DNA of 64,000 nt from Nicotiana tabacum. Lineage: Eukaryota; Streptophyta; Magnoliopsida; Solanales; Solanaceae. Numbering within the stretch: position 1 is the stretch's first letter; each line of letters begins with the position of its first letter. The notes beneath the pieces were generated by a model that did no database searches, was not told the origin of the DNA, and was given only the letters and a program-made list of their open reading frames with translations. The stretch spans positions 106,833,157-106,897,156 of the forward strand of contig NC_134089.1 of assembly GCF_000715075.1 (NCBI RefSeq), read 5' to 3'. This document shows positions 18,538 to 30,310 of the stretch, one piece after another. The position numbers were made by a program, and so were the translations under genes.

Positions 18538-21287
18538 TGTCACGACCCCAGTTCGCCCTCCGTGAATTGTCATGGCGACACCTAGTCTCTACGACTAGGT
18601 AAGCCTAACAAATTGCAGAAAAAGAAACAACAGAATAAAACTAGCCAAAACTGCAGAAATAACAAAATGAAGCATTTAAGATGTCGCTCGGCATATACAA
18701 TACAACTCTCAAACTGAAACTACATTTTCCATAACCCGGAATCTCACGAAATCATAAGTTGTTGAATAACTATAAGCGTCTAACTCCAGAATTTCTAAAC
18801 AAACGTAAATACAGAAGGGCTGATACTATAAGAGAGAATGGAAATGGACTCCTCGGTCTGCGAACGTGGTGGATATACCTCAAAGTCTCTGGAGAATCAC
18901 CTCGCCTTAAGGGTAGTAGGTCTGAGCCGAAGTACCTGGATCTGCACATAAAAAACATGTGCAGAAAGGCCATGAGTACACCACAGCGGTACTCAGTAAG
19001 TGCCAAGCCTAACCTCGATCGATTAGTGACGAGGAAAGTCAGAGCCCTACTGATTTAGCTGGAAACAAGGTAAAATAGTATAGAATACGACAATATAATT
19101 AAATACTAATAGTATGAAGTAACACAAAATAATAAGAATAACAACGACTATAACAGAGACAAACTAATCACAGAAGGAATACAACTCAATGCAGAGATAA
19201 CAACCGGGAATCTCTCAATATCCCGAGTATCTCTTAGTATCCTCAATATGTGTGCTGAGGATCTCTTGGTATCCCGAGGATCTCTTAGTATCCTCAATAT
19301 ATGTGTTGGGGATCTCTCAGTATCCCGAGGATCTCTTAGTATCCTCAATATGCGTGTTGGGGATCTCTCAGTATCCCACACTACAGTCCAAATCAATGTA
19401 TATGTGTAGGGGATCTACCGAAATACAAATCCATAGTCCCAAAGTAAAAAGGCAGGGGGATCTCCCAGGATACCGTCCCGTAGTCCTAAAGGTAAACACA
19501 CAGCAACAACACAAAGAATACTTAATTTAATTCAAATTTCATACTAAGGCAAAATAGATATTTCTAACATAGCATGCTGCACATATTCCAAATAAGGCAG
19601 TTTGAGCAAGTAAAACAATTAAGTCAATTAGACATGCTTCCCTAAGCTAACAACATGCTTGAATTGCAAGTAGTATAAACAGGAAAGGAAACACAATTAT
19701 AGTTACTTGATGAAAATAGGATTTTCAACAATTAGCACATGTACGCACTCATCACCTCACGTACAAGGCATTTCAAATATCAACAATACCAAATCCTAAT
19801 GGGAGTTCCCTCACACAAGGTTAGGCAAGCCACTTACCTTGAATCAGCTCAAAATCAACCCGAATCCATGCTCTTGCCACAAGTACTCGACTCCAAATGA
19901 CCCAAATCTATTCAAATCAATTGCATAATGTAAATATAAATTCAAGTAATTGGTTCCACTAATTAATTCTAAGCTAATACACGAAATTAGGAAAAATAAC
20001 CAAAACACCCCCCACGCCCACGTCTCGGAATCAGGTAAAATTTACAAATTCAGAATCCTCATACTCTCACGAGTTCATTTATACCAAAATTATTCCAATC
20101 CGACATCAAATTCTAGATCAAAACCTTAAAATTAGGCCTAAGAACTTTTCGCAATTTTTCTCCAAACTTTCACCCCAAATTCGAATTCAAAGGATAATTT
20201 AAGCATAGATTCATGGAAATTAATCAAAACAGAGTAAGAATTACTTACCCAAAACACCCAGGTGAAAATCTCTCTCAAAATCGCCAATCCCGAGCTCCCA
20301 AATCAATTTTCCAAGTTTTGAGACTAAACCCTCATTTCTGCCCTTTTTTGACCAGTGAAACTGCATCTGCGGCTCTGGGACCGCACCTACGGTCTCAGTT
20401 ATGCGAAGACCAAGTTGCACCTTCCACTTTTCATTAAACACAAATTTCCGCTTTTGCGATTTCCTTTCCGCACCTGCGGTCTCGCAGGTGCGTTCCTCTT
20501 CTCACACCTGCGACTTCTGGAGCCTGGACCAAATTCCACTTCTGCGGTCACCTAGCCGCTTCTGCGGTACTGCACCTGCGGTCCCACATACGCATGTGCG
20601 GTTATGACATGTTTAGTAATCAGATTTTTTCCCAAGTCCAAAAATTAATTTCCGTTAAGCACCCGAAACTCACCCGAGGCCTCCGGGACCTCAACCAAAC
20701 CTGCCAACCAATCCTAAAACATTATACGAAATTGTTCCAACCTTCGGAATGCTCAAAACAACATCAAAGCACCAATTTAACATCAGATTTAATCCTAAGA
20801 ACTCCAAAACTCTCAAATTACGCTTTCGATCAAAAAGTCTATCAAACCTCGTCCGAATGACCTGAAATTTTACACACACGTCACATTCAACATTACGAAG
20901 CTACTCCAACTTTTGGAATTCCATTTCGACCCTTATATCAAAATCTCACTATCGAACCGGAAACTTTAAAAATTTAACTTTCGACATTTCAAGCCTAAAT
21001 AAGCTACAAACCTCCAAAACACAACCTGACCATGCCCCTAAGCCCAAAATCACCCAACGAAGCTAACGGAACCGACAGAATTCCATTTCGAGATCGTCTT
21101 TACACTGCTCTAACTACGGTCCAATTTCTAAATCTTAAACTCTCTTTTAGGGACTAAGTGTCCCAAAACTCTCTGAAACTCCAAATAAATCCTCCCGGCA
21201 ACTCACAATAGCATAAACAAACACGAGAAATGCAGTTAATAAGGGATCAAATCATTAATTCTTAAAACGACCGGTCGGGTTGTTACA
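18538..21287 (-). repeat. Gypsy family A LTR (2750 bp)
   Basis: It starts TGTCACGACCCC and ends GGGTTGTTACA on plus, TG...CA. Its length is within 2 bp of the solo LTR at 43768-46519, which is its reverse complement in orientation. Internal features are a 51-bp tandem repeat (19205-19377) and a cluster of CGCACCTGCGG-like motifs (20350-20610). The short frames inside it are not genes. Confidence 0.9.
19205..19377. repeat. 51-bp tandem repeat in family A LTR
   Basis: CTCTTAGTATCCTCAATA recurs at 19231, 19282 and 19333. Each full unit has two small inverted repeats: GAGGAT with ATCCTC around eight bases, and GGGAT with ATCCC around eight bases. Confidence 0.9.
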
Positions 21288-21300
21288 TCCTCCTACACTT
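21288..21300 (-). promoter_or_regulatory. Family A polypurine tract
   Basis: On minus AAGTGTAGGAGGA abuts the 3' LTR, the position expected for the plus-strand primer. Confidence 0.75.
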
Positions 21301-21378
21301 AAACATTCGTTCGTCCTCGAACGAGCATAGAGATATACCTGAGGTAGTGAAAAGATGAGGGTAACGGCTGCGCATATC

Positions 21379-21765
21379 CTACTCGGTCTCCCAAGTCGCC
21401 TCCTCGACTGGCTGACCCCACCACTGAACCTTTACTGATGCAATATTCTTTGACCTTGGCTTCCGAACCTGCCTATCCAATATCATCACTGGCTCCTCAA
21501 CATAAGATAGATCCTTGTCCAACTGGACTAAACTGAAATCCAACACGTGCGATGGATCACTGTGATACTTTCGGAGCATCGAAACATGAAAAACTGGATG
21601 AACTCCTGCCAAGCTGGGAGGTAAGGCAAGCTCACAAGCAACCTCCCCAACACGTCGCAAAATCTCAAAAGGACCAATAAACCTCAGACTCAACTTCCCT
21701 TTCTTCCCAAATCTCATAACTCCCTTCATAGGTGAAACCTGAAGTAGAACCCGCTCTCCAACCAT
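21379..21765 (-). pseudogene. Family A pol C-terminus with chromodomain-like end
   Basis: The 128-codon frame begins [25 protein letters not shown]. It continues through GPFEIL and [12 protein letters not shown] to a C-terminal segment with VKVQWWG and EATWE. The latter is the aromatic-rich pattern of the chromodomain-like tail found after integrase in chromoviruses, which is thought to guide insertion into heterochromatin. The frame itself is open but is cut off from the rest of integrase by stops. Confidence 0.8.
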
Positions 21766-21839
21766 ATAGGAAATAGCACGAACCTTCCGGTCTGCGTAAC
21801 TCTTCTATCTGGACTGGGTTATACGGAGTCTATCCTGAA

Positions 21840-22728
21840 TCACCTTAACCTTCTCCAAAGCATCCTACACCAAGTCTGTGCCCAATAATCTAGCCTCACC
21901 CAGCTCAAACCAACCCACCGGGGATCTACACCGCCTACCATATAAAGCCTCGTATGATGCCATCTGAATGCTGGACTGATAGCTGTTGTTGTAGGCAAAC
22001 TCCGCCAATGGCAAGAACTGATCCCAAGACCCTCCAAACTCAATCACACACGCACGGAGCATATCCTCAAGAATCTGAATAGTGCGCTCGGACTGTTCGT
22101 CTGTCTGAGGGTGAAATATTGTACTCAACTCCACCCGAGTACCTAACTTATGATGTACGGTGATTCAGAACCGTGATGTGAACTGAGTACCTCTATCTGA
22201 AATGATGAAAACTGAAATACCATGCAGACGAACAATCTCCCGGATATAAATCTCTACCAACTGCTCCGAAGAATAGGTAGTACACATAGGAATAAAGTGT
22301 GCGGACTTGGTCAGCCAATCCACAATCACCCTAATGGCATTAAACTTTCTCAAAGTTCGTGGGAGTCCAACTACGAAGTCCATGATGATCCTCTCCCACT
22401 TCCACTCCGGAATCTCTATCCGCTGAAGTAACCCACATGGTCTTTGGTGCTCATACTTCACCTGCTGACTATTGAGACACCGAGCTACAAACCCAACTAT
22501 ATCTTTCTTCATCCGCCTCCACTAATAGTGCTGCCTCAAATCCTGGTACATCTTCACGGCACCCGGATGAATAGAATACCACGAACTATGTGCCCCCTCT
22601 AGAATAAACTCCCGAAGTCCATCAATATTGGGTACACAAATATGACCCTGCATCCTTAATGCCCCGTCATCACTAATAGTCACATCTCTGGCATCATTGT
22701 GTAGAACCTTATCCTTGAGGACAACCAA
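21840..22728 (-). pseudogene. Family A integrase remnants
   Basis: Successive minus-strand pieces encode the H2C2 zinc region (CVPNIDGLREFILEGAHSS near 22590-22650, then CLNSQQVKYEHQRP), the core with VDWLTKSAHFIP and SDRGTQF, and the third catalytic segment FHPQTDEQSERTIQ near 22090. The frame is broken between pieces. A tryptophan codon in the HYWW-type motif at about 22525 reads TAG, and one zinc-ligand cysteine in CLNSQQ is serine. It is non-functional. Confidence 0.82.
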
Positions 22729-22832
22729 ATGAGGTCATCAAACTGATGCTCTCCGATGTGATCAAATAAGGAATACCGAGAAATCACGTAAGCTAAAACC
22801 CGACTGGGCTTCGAAAGATCCAATCTCACAAA

Positions 22833-23512
22833 CTAGCTGACTAAGGCCTGAACATCCATCACCATGGGCTTCTCGGCTGTTGGTAAATAAGCCAAACTCT
22901 CCAAACTCTCTACCTGGTGACTCAAAGCATCAGCCACCACATTGGCCTTGCCCGGGTGATACAAAATAGTGATATCATAATCCTTTAACAGCTCTAACCA
23001 ACTCATCTGACACAAATTAAGATACTTCTTCTTGAACAGATGCTGCAAACTTCAGTGATCAGTATAAATCTCACAAGGCACATCATATAGATACTGACGC
23101 CAGATCTTCAAGGCATGAACAATAGCAGCTAACTCGAGATCATGGATATGATAATTCTTCTCATATACCTTCAACTGTCTGGATGCATAGGTACCGTCCT
23201 GCATCAACACCACTCCAAGGTCAATCCTCGAGGCATCACAATAGATAGTATAAGACCCCGAACCTATAGGCAATATCAAAACTGAGGTTGTAGTCAAAGC
23301 TGTCTTGAGCCTCTGAAAGATAGCCTCACACTCTTCCGTCCACTAGAATAGAGCACTCTTCTGGGTCAGCCTGGTCATAGGAGCTGAAATAGATGAAAAC
23401 CCCTCAATAAATCGACGGTAATAACTGCCAAGTAAAGAAAACTACGGATCTATGTAGCTGAGGATGGTCTGGGCCAATTCTACACTGCTTCCACTTTCTT
23501 CGTATCTCTGTA
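22833..23512 (-). pseudogene. Family A RNase H and reverse transcriptase end
   Basis: Pieces at 23052-23297 ([18 protein letters not shown], then [17 protein letters not shown]) and 22833-23048 ([24 protein letters not shown]) are gypsy RNase H. The last 200 bases carry stop-broken connection-domain sequence from the end of RT. Similarity ends at about 23512, which marks the truncation point. Confidence 0.8.
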
Positions 23513-24849
23513 AATTTTTAACAAACCACAAAAACAACAAAACACTCATATGGCATACAAATAATAATCCAAAAGCACAAAATATCATCCAAATAAAAGA
23601 CAAGGAAAGGAAAGGGGACAGGAAGGGAACCTTCTGAAGCAGAACTTCAATATTTGATTAATGAGAAGACCAAGGACATCTTGACTATAAATTGATCTTT
23701 ACAGCAGAGATTGAACAGAAACCTTGACCAGAAAATTGAACGGATACCTCAAATACCTGACAGACTAAACGAACCTTACCGAAGAACTCAAACTTTTCCG
23801 AAATCCCAACGGAATCTGGAAACCCAATAAATGACAGCCTTGAACCAAACCTCAAGAACAAATATTGGACACCGAATCGGAGTATGTCGGAGGAGCAATG
23901 TTACCGATTTTCTTCAAGGATTAGCGACAAAATAACGACCTTATAGAGTACGAGCCCATTGCTAAGATAAGTGCACTAATGACTGTAATTATTCCATTCA
24001 AACCGATTGACTCACTATGCACGTTTTCCTTTATAGTGTTGATAACCAAATTGAATGAGCATTACATATTAAATTTGAGACTTGAAAGTAATTGTTCAAG
24101 AGAATCTAAAATGGTAGAACAATTCTTAGTTCAGTTAACCATCTAAATAATTGGTGTGACTATCTCTTTTTCTGTCTGTGTGCCTTTTTGCAAATCAGAT
24201 TAAGGAGGTGGAAAACGGCAGCCCTCGAGTTGAAAGAGACGATCCAGGTTTCGTGAAGGGAGGTGGGCGGCTGACCAAGAAGTCTTGGAGAGGAGGCGGG
24301 GTCGCGGTTTTGTTCAGGAGAATCCAGTTTTAAGGTTTTTGAATTCGGGTTTCAGGGTTGAAGCTGACCATGGAAACGGCTGGTTTGGTTTCTAGGTCTA
24401 GGGTTATTTTTTAATTAGGATATAAGAGGGGAATGGGTAAATGGGCTTGGATTTAGGAAATTGGTTTGGACCATGTCTTTGAGTTTAAATTTAGGCTAAG
24501 AAGACCAAATAATACAATATATCTATAAAGTGTAAAAATCACTCTTAATTAAAATAAACTAATATAAAACTAAATACTAAAAGTGAAACTAATTTTTGTA
24601 TTTTCAACTTCTATAATAAAGTAAAAAGTAGGAAGAATAGGATAAAGCCACGGTAAAATTAAAATACTATAAATATCAATATACTAATTGACTTTAAACT
24701 AAAGATGAAAATATTTTTGTAATTTTTATTTTTGTGATAAAATAAAGTAAAAGAGTCAAAACTATTTAAATAGTGATATTAAACCTAAACTAAATATTTG
24801 AACGCTAAAATGTGTAAAATCTTGGGGAGTGTCAAAAATTACATGTCTA
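23513..24849 (-). mobile_element. Probable Tat/Ogre-type LTR fragment
   Basis: The stretch is non-coding. Its last part (24200-24849) resembles the layout of the large LTRs at 38517 and 55671: a GGGTTT/TTAGGGTT-rich zone, then GGGCTTGG, then a long AT tract ending in AAAATTACATGTCTACA. Many Tat LTRs end this way. No target duplication or second end is visible. Confidence 0.4.
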
Positions 24850-25380
24850 CAATACTATAAAGGAAAATGAAGCCATGGATATTGCAACTGTAGACAACAC
24901 TGAGTCTTTGTTTGAGGTAAATGCCAGCTCTACTCAATTGTCTTAGAAGCCCACTAGACTCAACATGGAAAGAAACACCAAGAACAAGAAGAAACCCCAA
25001 ATCTAGAAAGTTAGGGGAGGCCAAGAAAAAATCAAACAGGGGAACAAAACTGTATATCCAAAAGAGAAAGACGATGAATCCCAAGTTATAGACTTCAGTC
25101 AAGTTCATGTGACAAATGAAGAGATGCAAAAACTAAGCAACAACAGGAAAAGATTCAGCTCTAAAGCCTTCATTCCTATTGAAGTTTCTCTAATCTCTTA
25201 ACGTGTTAGTATGAATCAAAATTAGGAAATAGGTGATGGTTTTAGTCAACGGAGTGCTCCTCTCTATGGACTAGATCCCAAATTGAATGATAGTTATGTG
25301 GGGAGAAAATCCAAAGAGAGGGTGCATAAGGGAGCATAAATAGAAAGAACAGAGGCTCATATGTCTGTCAATTTGTAATG
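24850..25380. other. Unassigned DNA
   Basis: No motif I recognise. It precedes the first clear Gag sequence of the plus-strand gypsy and may be its leader, but no primer-binding site or LTR end is visible. Confidence 0.4.
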
Positions 25381-26470
25381 AGCCCATACAGTTATCAAGA
25401 TCCACTCGGGACGAATCAACCACAGCAACAGGATGATCAAATTGGCAAACTTTTGGAATTTTTGGAGTCCCTGTCCCCTCCGGCTGGTGGTTGAACTGCA
25501 TCTGCTCAAGTGCCTCCTCAGGACCCTCATGATTTAGATGAAGAGATTATAGAAGATGATTTTAAAGTCCCACCCGGGGTACCACCACCAGCTATCCTTA
25601 CAAATATTGCCCATCCAATGTAGTTACCAACAGGAGGAATCGATCCACATGCCTTTCTGAGATTAAAACCTCCTAGTTACACTGGTATAAACAAGCTGAA
25701 TGAGCCAATGTTATTTTTGAAAGAGATAGAGAAAATGTTTATTTATTTGGGTTGCCTTGAAACACAAGTCACAGAGTTAATTGGGTTTCAGTTGAAAGGT
25801 ATATCAAGGAAATGATGGAAAGGTTACAAGAGGGCCAGAGATTTTGCATTACCGCCACTTACTTTACCATAGTTTAAAAAAGCTTTTAGGGCCAAGTTTT
25901 CCCCCAGAAGTCAAATGGATGAGCTGCGACGTCAGTTCGTACATCTGATATAAGGTACCATGTCATTGACTGAATACGAGATGGAATTCACAAACTTGGC
26001 GGAATATGCACCTAACTTGATACTGATAGAGAGAGAAAAAGTCAGAAGGTTCATTGAAGGCTTGAATTCACATATGACAAAAGATATGACTTCACATCCG
26101 GATGACAAGACTTACCTTTAGATAGTTAATATTGCTATGCGTAAGGAGGCTTTTGATAAAATTGCCAAGGAAGCTAAAGAGAATAGCAAGAAGGTTAGAA
26201 CCACAAGTAGTTTTAGTGCATTTTCAGTTGGAGGAAAGAAAATGAATGATTCAACTCAGAGTCATTTAGTAGCTCACTCGTGTCCCTATCCAGCTTCAAG
26301 CAGAGCCAATATAGCAAGAGTCAGGCCCATTAGGGGAATAATTCAACTAGTCAAGGTCAGACCCGGTTCTCCTATCCTATATGTCCCACGTATATCAAAA
26401 AATATCTCGGGCAATGCCTTCTGGGTCAAAGAGGATGTTATCACTGCTATGACACAGATCACCTTATGAA
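25380..26470 (+). pseudogene. Family B Gag remnant
   Basis: Frame pieces include GGIDPHAFLRLKPPSYTG, MLFLKEIEKMFIYLGC and MDELRRQFVHL, then SLTEYEMEFTNLAEYAPNL and KVRRFIEGLN. This is the retrotransposon gag domain pattern of Del/Tekay-type chromoviruses. Stops interrupt it at 25621 (TAG), at 25814 (TGA where TGG is usual), near 25873 (TAG) and elsewhere. No intact zinc knuckle is seen. Confidence 0.8.
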
Positions 26471-26499
26471 AGATTTTCACGACTTGGGAAAGCTCCAAG

Positions 26500-26941
26500 G
26501 AGGGCTCTAGCTACTCAGGCAACATCCATAGGCAATTCATTAGTTGCACCTCCTCCAGTTCGAGCACCTAATAGTCAGACTGGGCATGGTGCAAATAGAG
26601 GTAGAGGTACTGAGTCGCCTATCAAAGTTATTATAGGTATTCTCTCAGTTTGTGGTTGCCTTGCTTGTATGTTAGTTGATCTTGGCTCAACTTTCTCCTA
26701 CGTGTCTCCTTATATCTTTATCGAGTTTGAAAAAGCACCAGAATTGTTAAAGTATCCGTTTGAGGTTTCCATACCTATTGGGGAATCCGTTAAAGTTGAA
26801 AGTATATTCAAAAGTTGTGTCATCACCGTTCAGGATCGAGAAACTTTAGTTGATTTGAACTTATTAGATATGGTTGACTTTGACATCATAGCTGGCATGG
26901 ATTGGTTATCCTCTTGTCATGCTACAGTTGATTTCTATTGA
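26500..26941 (+). pseudogene. Family B aspartic protease remnant
   Basis: The open frame 26669-26941 reads MLVDLGSTFSYVSPYI through to MVDFDIIAGMDWLS. This is the single-domain protease of gypsy elements. The active-site motif is D-L-G-S where D-P-G/D-T-G is usual, and the C-terminal GMDWL turn is present. It is cut off from both Gag and RT by stops. Confidence 0.8.
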
Positions 26942-28640
26942 AAGAAAGTCAAATTCTCCTTCATTGGGAAAGATCCAATTTTAATCAGAGGTGAAGTGTG
27001 TACACCTATGGGTAATTTTATTTCTTACCTTAAGGCTAGAAAGCTAGTGAGCAATGGGTGTTTGGCATACCTAGCATATATGCATGATATGAAAGCTAAC
27101 TCCCCACTTCTTGAGTCAGTACCAATTGTGAAAAAGTTTCCAGAAGTGTTCCCGAATGATACCACCCGATAGGGAGATCGAGTTTGGCATAGAAACATTG
27201 CTAGGAACTTAGCCAATCTCGATTCCCCCTTATAGAATGGCTCTAGTGAGTTAAATAAACTCTAGAAGCAGTTACAAGACCTTTTAGATAAGGGTTTTAT
27301 TCTACCAAGTATTTCACCCTAGGGTGCTCCAATATTTTTCATGAAGAAAAAAATTGCTTTCCTACAGATGTGCATAAATTACCATCAGTTTAATACGGTT
27401 ACTATCAACAACAAGTACCCACTGCCTAGGATAGATGACTTATTTGATCAGTTACATAGTTCTAGGAATTTCTCAAAAATATATTTGATATTGGGACATC
27501 ATTAGTTAAAAATTAGAGAAGTAGACATCCTGAAAATAACTTCAGAACTTGGAATGGTCACTATAAATTTTCGGTGATGTCTTTTGGGTTGACCAATGTA
27601 CCAGTTGCTTTTATGGACTTAATGAATGGAGTCTTCAAGACTTTCTTAGATGATTTGTCATAGTATTTATCGGTAATATTCCATTGTATTCCCGCAGCTA
27701 GGAAGAGCATGAGAACCATTTGAGAACAGTTCTTCAGATACTGAAGGAGAGTCAACTTTATGCCAAATTCTCCAAATGTAAATTTTGGCTTGATACAGTT
27801 GTATTTTTGGGACACATGGTCTCAAAAGAAGGCAGTAGAGTAGACCCACAGAAAATAGAAGCAGTTTAATGTTGGCCTAGAGATTTGCAGTTTTCTGGGA
27901 TTGGTAGTTTACTACCGTCATTTTGTAGAAGGATTCTCTTCACTAGCTGCCCCATTAACAAAGTTAACTAAGAAAAATGTGAAGTTTCAATAGTTTGAAG
28001 CTTGTGAGAAAAGTTTTTAGGAACTCAAGAACATGTTGACTACAGCCCCAATCCTGACTCTACCTACCCATATAGATAGATTTATGATTTATTGTGATGG
28101 TTATAGAGTGGGGTTAGGATGTGTTCTTATGAAGAATGACAAGGTAATCTTCTAGGGCGCAGTTAACAATTCATGAGAGAAATTATCCTTCCCACGATCT
28201 TGAGCTAGAAGCAGTTATTTTTGCTCTAAAAATATGGCGTCACTACTTTTATGGAGAGCAATGTGACATTTATACAGATCATAAAAGTTGAACCTGAGAC
28301 AACATAGGTAGTTGGAATTGCTTAAGGATTATGATTATAATATCCTTTGTCATTTGGGTAAAGCGAATGTGGTTACTGATGCTCTAAGCAGAAGATCTAT
28401 GGGGAGTTTGGCTAGGTTGTCTGTGGTCGAAAGTCCAATAGTTATGGGAGCCCAACAAATAGCTATATAAGGGTTCGTCTTGATGAGAAGTGTGATGGAA
28501 GGTTAATATCAAGTATCAGTGCTAAATCTACTTTAGTAGAGCAAGTTAAAGCAAAATAATTCGATTACACTAGCTTTCTTAAGCTCAAGGAAGGTGTCCT
28601 TAGTGGCAAGATTAAGAATTTTTCACTTGATGAAAGTGGT
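26942..28640 (+). pseudogene. Family B reverse transcriptase and RNase H remnants
   Basis: The stretch carries RT pieces around 27100-27700 (KKFPEVFPND, later the FGLTNxP-like segment near 27580-27640). RNase H follows around 28020-28400 (IYTDHKS-like and KDYDYNI..LGKANVVTDALS-like). Stops occur every few dozen codons, and several key motifs such as YVDD are not readable in one frame. It is inactive. Confidence 0.75.
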
Positions 28641-29970
28641 GTGTTGACACTTAATGGTCATTATGCGTGCCTAATATAGATGATTTTCGAAGAGCAATTA
28701 TGGTAGAAGCTCATAGCTTCAGATATTCAGTACATCCAGGTTCTACTAAAATGTATCATGATTTGAAGGATACTTATTGGTGGGGTAATATGAAGCAAGA
28801 TATTGCAAATTTTGTATCCCGGTGCCTTAACTGTCAGCAAGTAAAAGCTGAACATCAGAGACCAAACGGTTTAGCTCAAGTCATTGAAATACCAGAATGG
28901 AAATGAGATCGAATAAATATGAATTTTATAATTGGCTTGCGGTGAACTTTTAAGAAACATGACTCTATTTGGGTCATAGTAGACCAATTTACTAAGTTAA
29001 TTCATCTTTTGCTAGTCAAAACAACCTACATAGCACCCAATATGCAAAATTATACATAAAAGAAATTGTTTGGTTGTATGGTTCTCCTTATTTACTATTT
29101 CTGACAGGGATGCCCAGTTTATTACACAGTTTTGGAAGAGTTTTCAGGAAGGTCTCAGTACCCGAATTAATCTAAGTACGACCTTTCACCCCAAACAGAC
29201 GGGCATTCTGAAAGGACAATTCAGACCTTATAAGATATGTTATGAGTATGTGTTCTTGATTTTATAGGAAATTGGGACGATCATCTTCCATTGATTGAGT
29301 TTGCATACAATAACAGTTATTAAGCAAGTATTCAGATGGTCCATTCGAAGCCCTATACAAGAGGATGTGTAGTTCGCCTACAGGATGGTTTGAGATAGGT
29401 GAAACGAAGCTGATTGGGCCAACCATAATACAAGATTCCTTGAAAAAGGTGAATCTGATTCAGGAATGACTTAGAATATCTCAAAGCCGACAAAAGTCAT
29501 ACGCAGATATAAGACGTCGCGATCTTGAGTTCAAAGTGGGTGACTATGTATTTTTAAAGGTGTCTCCAATGAAGGATACTATGAGGTTTGGTAGAAAAGG
29601 AAAACTTAGCTCGAGATATATAGGGCATTATCCAATTCTTGAAAGGATTGGGTTGTGGCATATCGTCTAGATTTATCTCCAGAGTTATCTTTAGTGCACC
29701 AAATTTTCATATGTCTATGCTGAAAAAGTACTTTCACAACCCGAGTCATGTAATTGACAGACAAGACATAGAGTTTGATGATACTCTGTCATATGAGGAA
29801 GTCCCTATAGCTATAATAGACGGCCAGGATCGTAGACTTCGAACCAAAGATGTTGCTTCAGTAAAAGTAATATGGAGCAACCATTCAGCTAAGGAACCTA
29901 CGTGGGAGCCAGAAGAAGCCATGAAGGAAAAGTATCCCTATTTGTTTGAGATTTCAGGTATATAATTCAT
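28641..29970 (+). pseudogene. Family B integrase and chromodomain-like tail
   Basis: 28667-28906 encodes the zinc region HSFRYSVHPGSTKMYHDLK and RCLNCQQVKAEHQRP, with both cysteines kept, then stops at EWK where a tryptophan codon reads TGA. 29070-29267 holds ISDRDAQFITQFW (second catalytic region). 29639-29965 carries the end with YEEVPIAIIDGQDRRLRTKD, VKVIWSNH and EPTWEPEE. The tail is the chromodomain-like segment. The frame is broken at least four times. Confidence 0.82.
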
Positions 29971-30287
29971 TTAATGCTTTTAAATATTTACTGGAAAGTT
30001 ATGAAATATTTGTGCTTAGAGGGATATAATGTGGCTTTAGTGGGTATATTGTTGTGCCTTGATATTGTATTTTATTGGATTGAGTAGCTGGAGGTGTGAG
30101 ATAGTATTGTTGGGTTTTTTAGACAGGTTGAAAATTTTAGGATAGCTCCAGTAACAAATGAAACTGCCAAAATTTTTTAAAATTTTAGGAGTTAGCCAAA
30201 TTTTTAGGACCTAAGGGATAGTGAATGGCATAAGGCCTAAGATCTTTCTTTATACTCGAGAATAACTGTGATATGACATTCGAGGAT

Positions 30288-30310
30288 GAATGTTTTTAAG
30301 CGGGAAAGAA
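30288..30310 (+). promoter_or_regulatory. Family B polypurine tract
   Basis: AAGCGGGAAAGAA precedes the apparent start of the 3' LTR. It follows the GAGGATGAATGTTTTT sequence typical of chromovirus ends. Confidence 0.65.

Larger units (their letters stand above)
18538..23512 (-). mobile_element. Gypsy family A, 5'-truncated chromovirus-like element
   Basis: A complete 3' LTR (18538-21287) and polypurine tract are followed on the minus strand by broken integrase, RNase H and a little reverse transcriptase. The element ends abruptly at about 23512, so most of RT, protease, Gag and the 5' LTR are missing. Many stops and frame changes show it is inactive. The order PR-RT-RH-INT and the C-terminal chromodomain-like segment place it in Ty3/gypsy. 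A solo LTR of the same family lies at 43768-46519. Confidence 0.88.

Noticed and set aside
19148..19530. Frames on both strands with repeated RDTERSPTHILRIL-like or LGISQYPEDLLVS-like units
   Set aside because: The 51-bp LTR repeat is a multiple of three and has no stops, so it gives repetitive frames on both strands by chance.
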